6,642 nt of DNA, from positions 1 to 6,642 of the forward strand of contig JAQCJA010000267.1 of assembly GCA_027593305.1 (NCBI GenBank). The letters are read 5' to 3'. Shown piece after piece: positions 5,765-6,642 of the stretch. Origin of the DNA: a bacterium. Its GTDB lineage: Bacteria > Latescibacterota > UBA2968 > UBA8231. Numbering within the stretch: the stretch's first letter is position 1; every line of letters begins with the position of its first letter. A program made the position numbers and the translations under genes. Under the pieces are notes generated by a model. That model was not told where the DNA came from, did not search any database, and was given only the letters and a program-made list of their open reading frames with translations.

Positions 5765-6642
5765 ATGAAGCGGTTCTTCCTGTTGCAGGCCGCAATGGCC
5801 GCGCTCCTGACACTCGGCCTCATCGTGGTCAGTGGGCGTCTGGTCCGCCTTGCCGGTCCGATCTCGTGGGATGTTGCCGGCCGTGACCCGTCCACCTTGC
5901 CTGCCGGTCTGTCCCGCTGGCTGGGCGAACTCAAGGGGGAGCCACAGGGGGTACTGGACGCGACCCTGTTTGTCAGCAAGCGCAGTCGCATGCCCTCACA
6001 CCTGCAGGATGTGGAGCAGACGACACGGGCCCTGCTGGCAGCCATGGAAGATGCCGCAGGCGGCGCCTTCCGTTATCGCGTCATCGACCCCGATGACTCC
6101 GGCGAGGCAGGGGCACGGTATGCAGCAACTCGAGGCGTCAGCCCCATACGCGTACGGCAGGTCGTCGACGACGCCGAGAGCCAGATCGAGATCTGGTCCT
6201 CTCTGGTTGTGTCCCGCCGAGGCGCTGCACGGCGCCACGACATCCTCATCCAGGGCATCGAGAACGCCCATCTGCCGCATCTGGCGGCGCTGCTGGAGGC
6301 GCATCTGCAGGGACCGCCCCCACAGGCTTCCTTCGCCCTGTCGGCGCCTCCCGGTTTCGGCGAGATGCCCCGTTACCTCAGTCAGTACGGGCCGGTTATT
6401 GAGGTCGACGTGGATGCGACGGCAACCATGCCGTCCGATGTCGACATCCTGTTCTGGATCGAACCGCAGCACGTGACGCAGAGGCACATTGAGTCGTTGC
6501 GCCGTTTTCTTGCATCGGGGCGCACCGCCGTAGTGGCCGGAAGCCCCTATCACGTGCGCTACGAGCAGGCAGGCGGCAACGTTCGTTTCCGTGCCGAGCG
6601 ATCCGGTGATGCTTGTGTCAGCTTGCTGGAGCCCTTCGGTCT
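5765..6642 (+). CDS. GldG-like ABC transporter auxiliary protein, 3' truncated by window edge
   Basis: An open frame of 292 codons runs without a stop to the end of the window, so the C-terminus is missing. Residues 1-3 are MKR and 4-24 form one hydrophobic segment (FFLLQAAMAALLTLGLIVVS), which would anchor the protein with the rest in the periplasm. The early periplasmic part has DPSTLPAGLSRWLGELKG (41-58) and RVIDPD (105-110), like the first domain of GldG-type proteins (strand-rich domain beginning 'S..T...L..L' and reaching '.DP'). Residues about 188-265 resemble the ABC auxiliary domain: DVDILFWIEP (226 onward) followed by 'SLRRFLASGRTAVVAGSP'. GldG family members normally have a second membrane helix at the far C-terminus, outside this window. 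The ATG at 5765 follows the permease stop by 7 bases with only a weak ribosome site; GTG at 5762 is also possible. Order ATPase, permease, auxiliary supports the assignment. Confidence 0.8.
   Translation, partial: MKRFFLLQAAMAALLTLGLIVVSGRLVRLAGPISWDVAGRDPSTLPAGLSRWLGELKGEPQGVLDATLFVSKRSRMPSHLQDVEQTTRALLAAMEDAAGGAFRYRVIDPDDSGEAGARYAATRGVSPIRVRQVVDDAESQIEIWSSLVVSRRGAARRHDILIQGIENAHLPHLAALLEAHLQGPPPQASFALSAPPGFGEMPRYLSQYGPVIEVDVDATATMPSDVDILFWIEPQHVTQRHIESLRRFLASGRTAVVAGSPYHVRYEQAGGNVRFRAERSGDACVSLLEPFG

Noticed and set aside
5077..6045. A 322-codon minus-strand frame across the permease and GldG-like genes
   Set aside because: Low-complexity Gln/Glu/Arg-rich product, no ribosome site or domain, opposite to two genes with hydrophobic segments and family motifs.

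Overview
The window is GC-rich, densely packed bacterial DNA with almost no non-coding space. Codon use is uniform (C or G in most third positions), and no insertion sequence, integrase, CRISPR array, tRNA or rRNA gene is visible. The sequence does not fix the organism: gene content and composition would suit a high-GC proteobacterium or another environmental, possibly uncultured, lineage.

Layout. (1) Positions 17-3458 read rightward as a tight four-gene run. It starts with a small conserved-type protein gene interrupted by an in-frame TAG. Next come an enolase-superfamily enzyme of the mandelate racemase type, a Gfo/Idh/MocA NAD(P)-dependent oxidoreductase, and a rhomboid intramembrane protease with an N-terminal zinc ribbon. 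Gaps are -3, 11 and 6 bases, so one mRNA is likely. (2) Positions 3500-4159 hold one leftward gene, convergent with the rhomboid gene, encoding a carboxymuconolactone-decarboxylase-like helical domain fused to a C-terminal Rieske [2Fe-2S] domain. (3) Positions 4160-4294 are a 135-bp divergent intergenic region with AT-rich -10-like hexamers and two tandem 14-bp direct repeats. (4) From 4295 to the window end, a rightward ABC export operon encodes an ATPase, an ABC-2 permease and a GldG-like auxiliary protein cut by the window edge.

How the genes may work together. The dehydratase/racemase-type enzyme plus the Gfo/Idh/MocA oxidoreductase suggests catabolism of a sugar acid or related hydroxy acid; the substrate cannot be read from the sequence. 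The rhomboid gene appears co-transcribed but has no obvious metabolic link to them. The three ABC genes have the classic order of GldA/GldF/GldG-like systems, in which the auxiliary protein sits at the membrane beside the transporter; their substrate is unknown.

The points most worth a second look are the amber codon inside the first small gene, the Rieske fusion whose CMD-like domain lacks the usual CxxC pair, the glycine in place of the second lysine of the KxK motif in the racemase-type enzyme, and the tandem repeat in the divergent region. I did not find strong evidence for a wholly new system.
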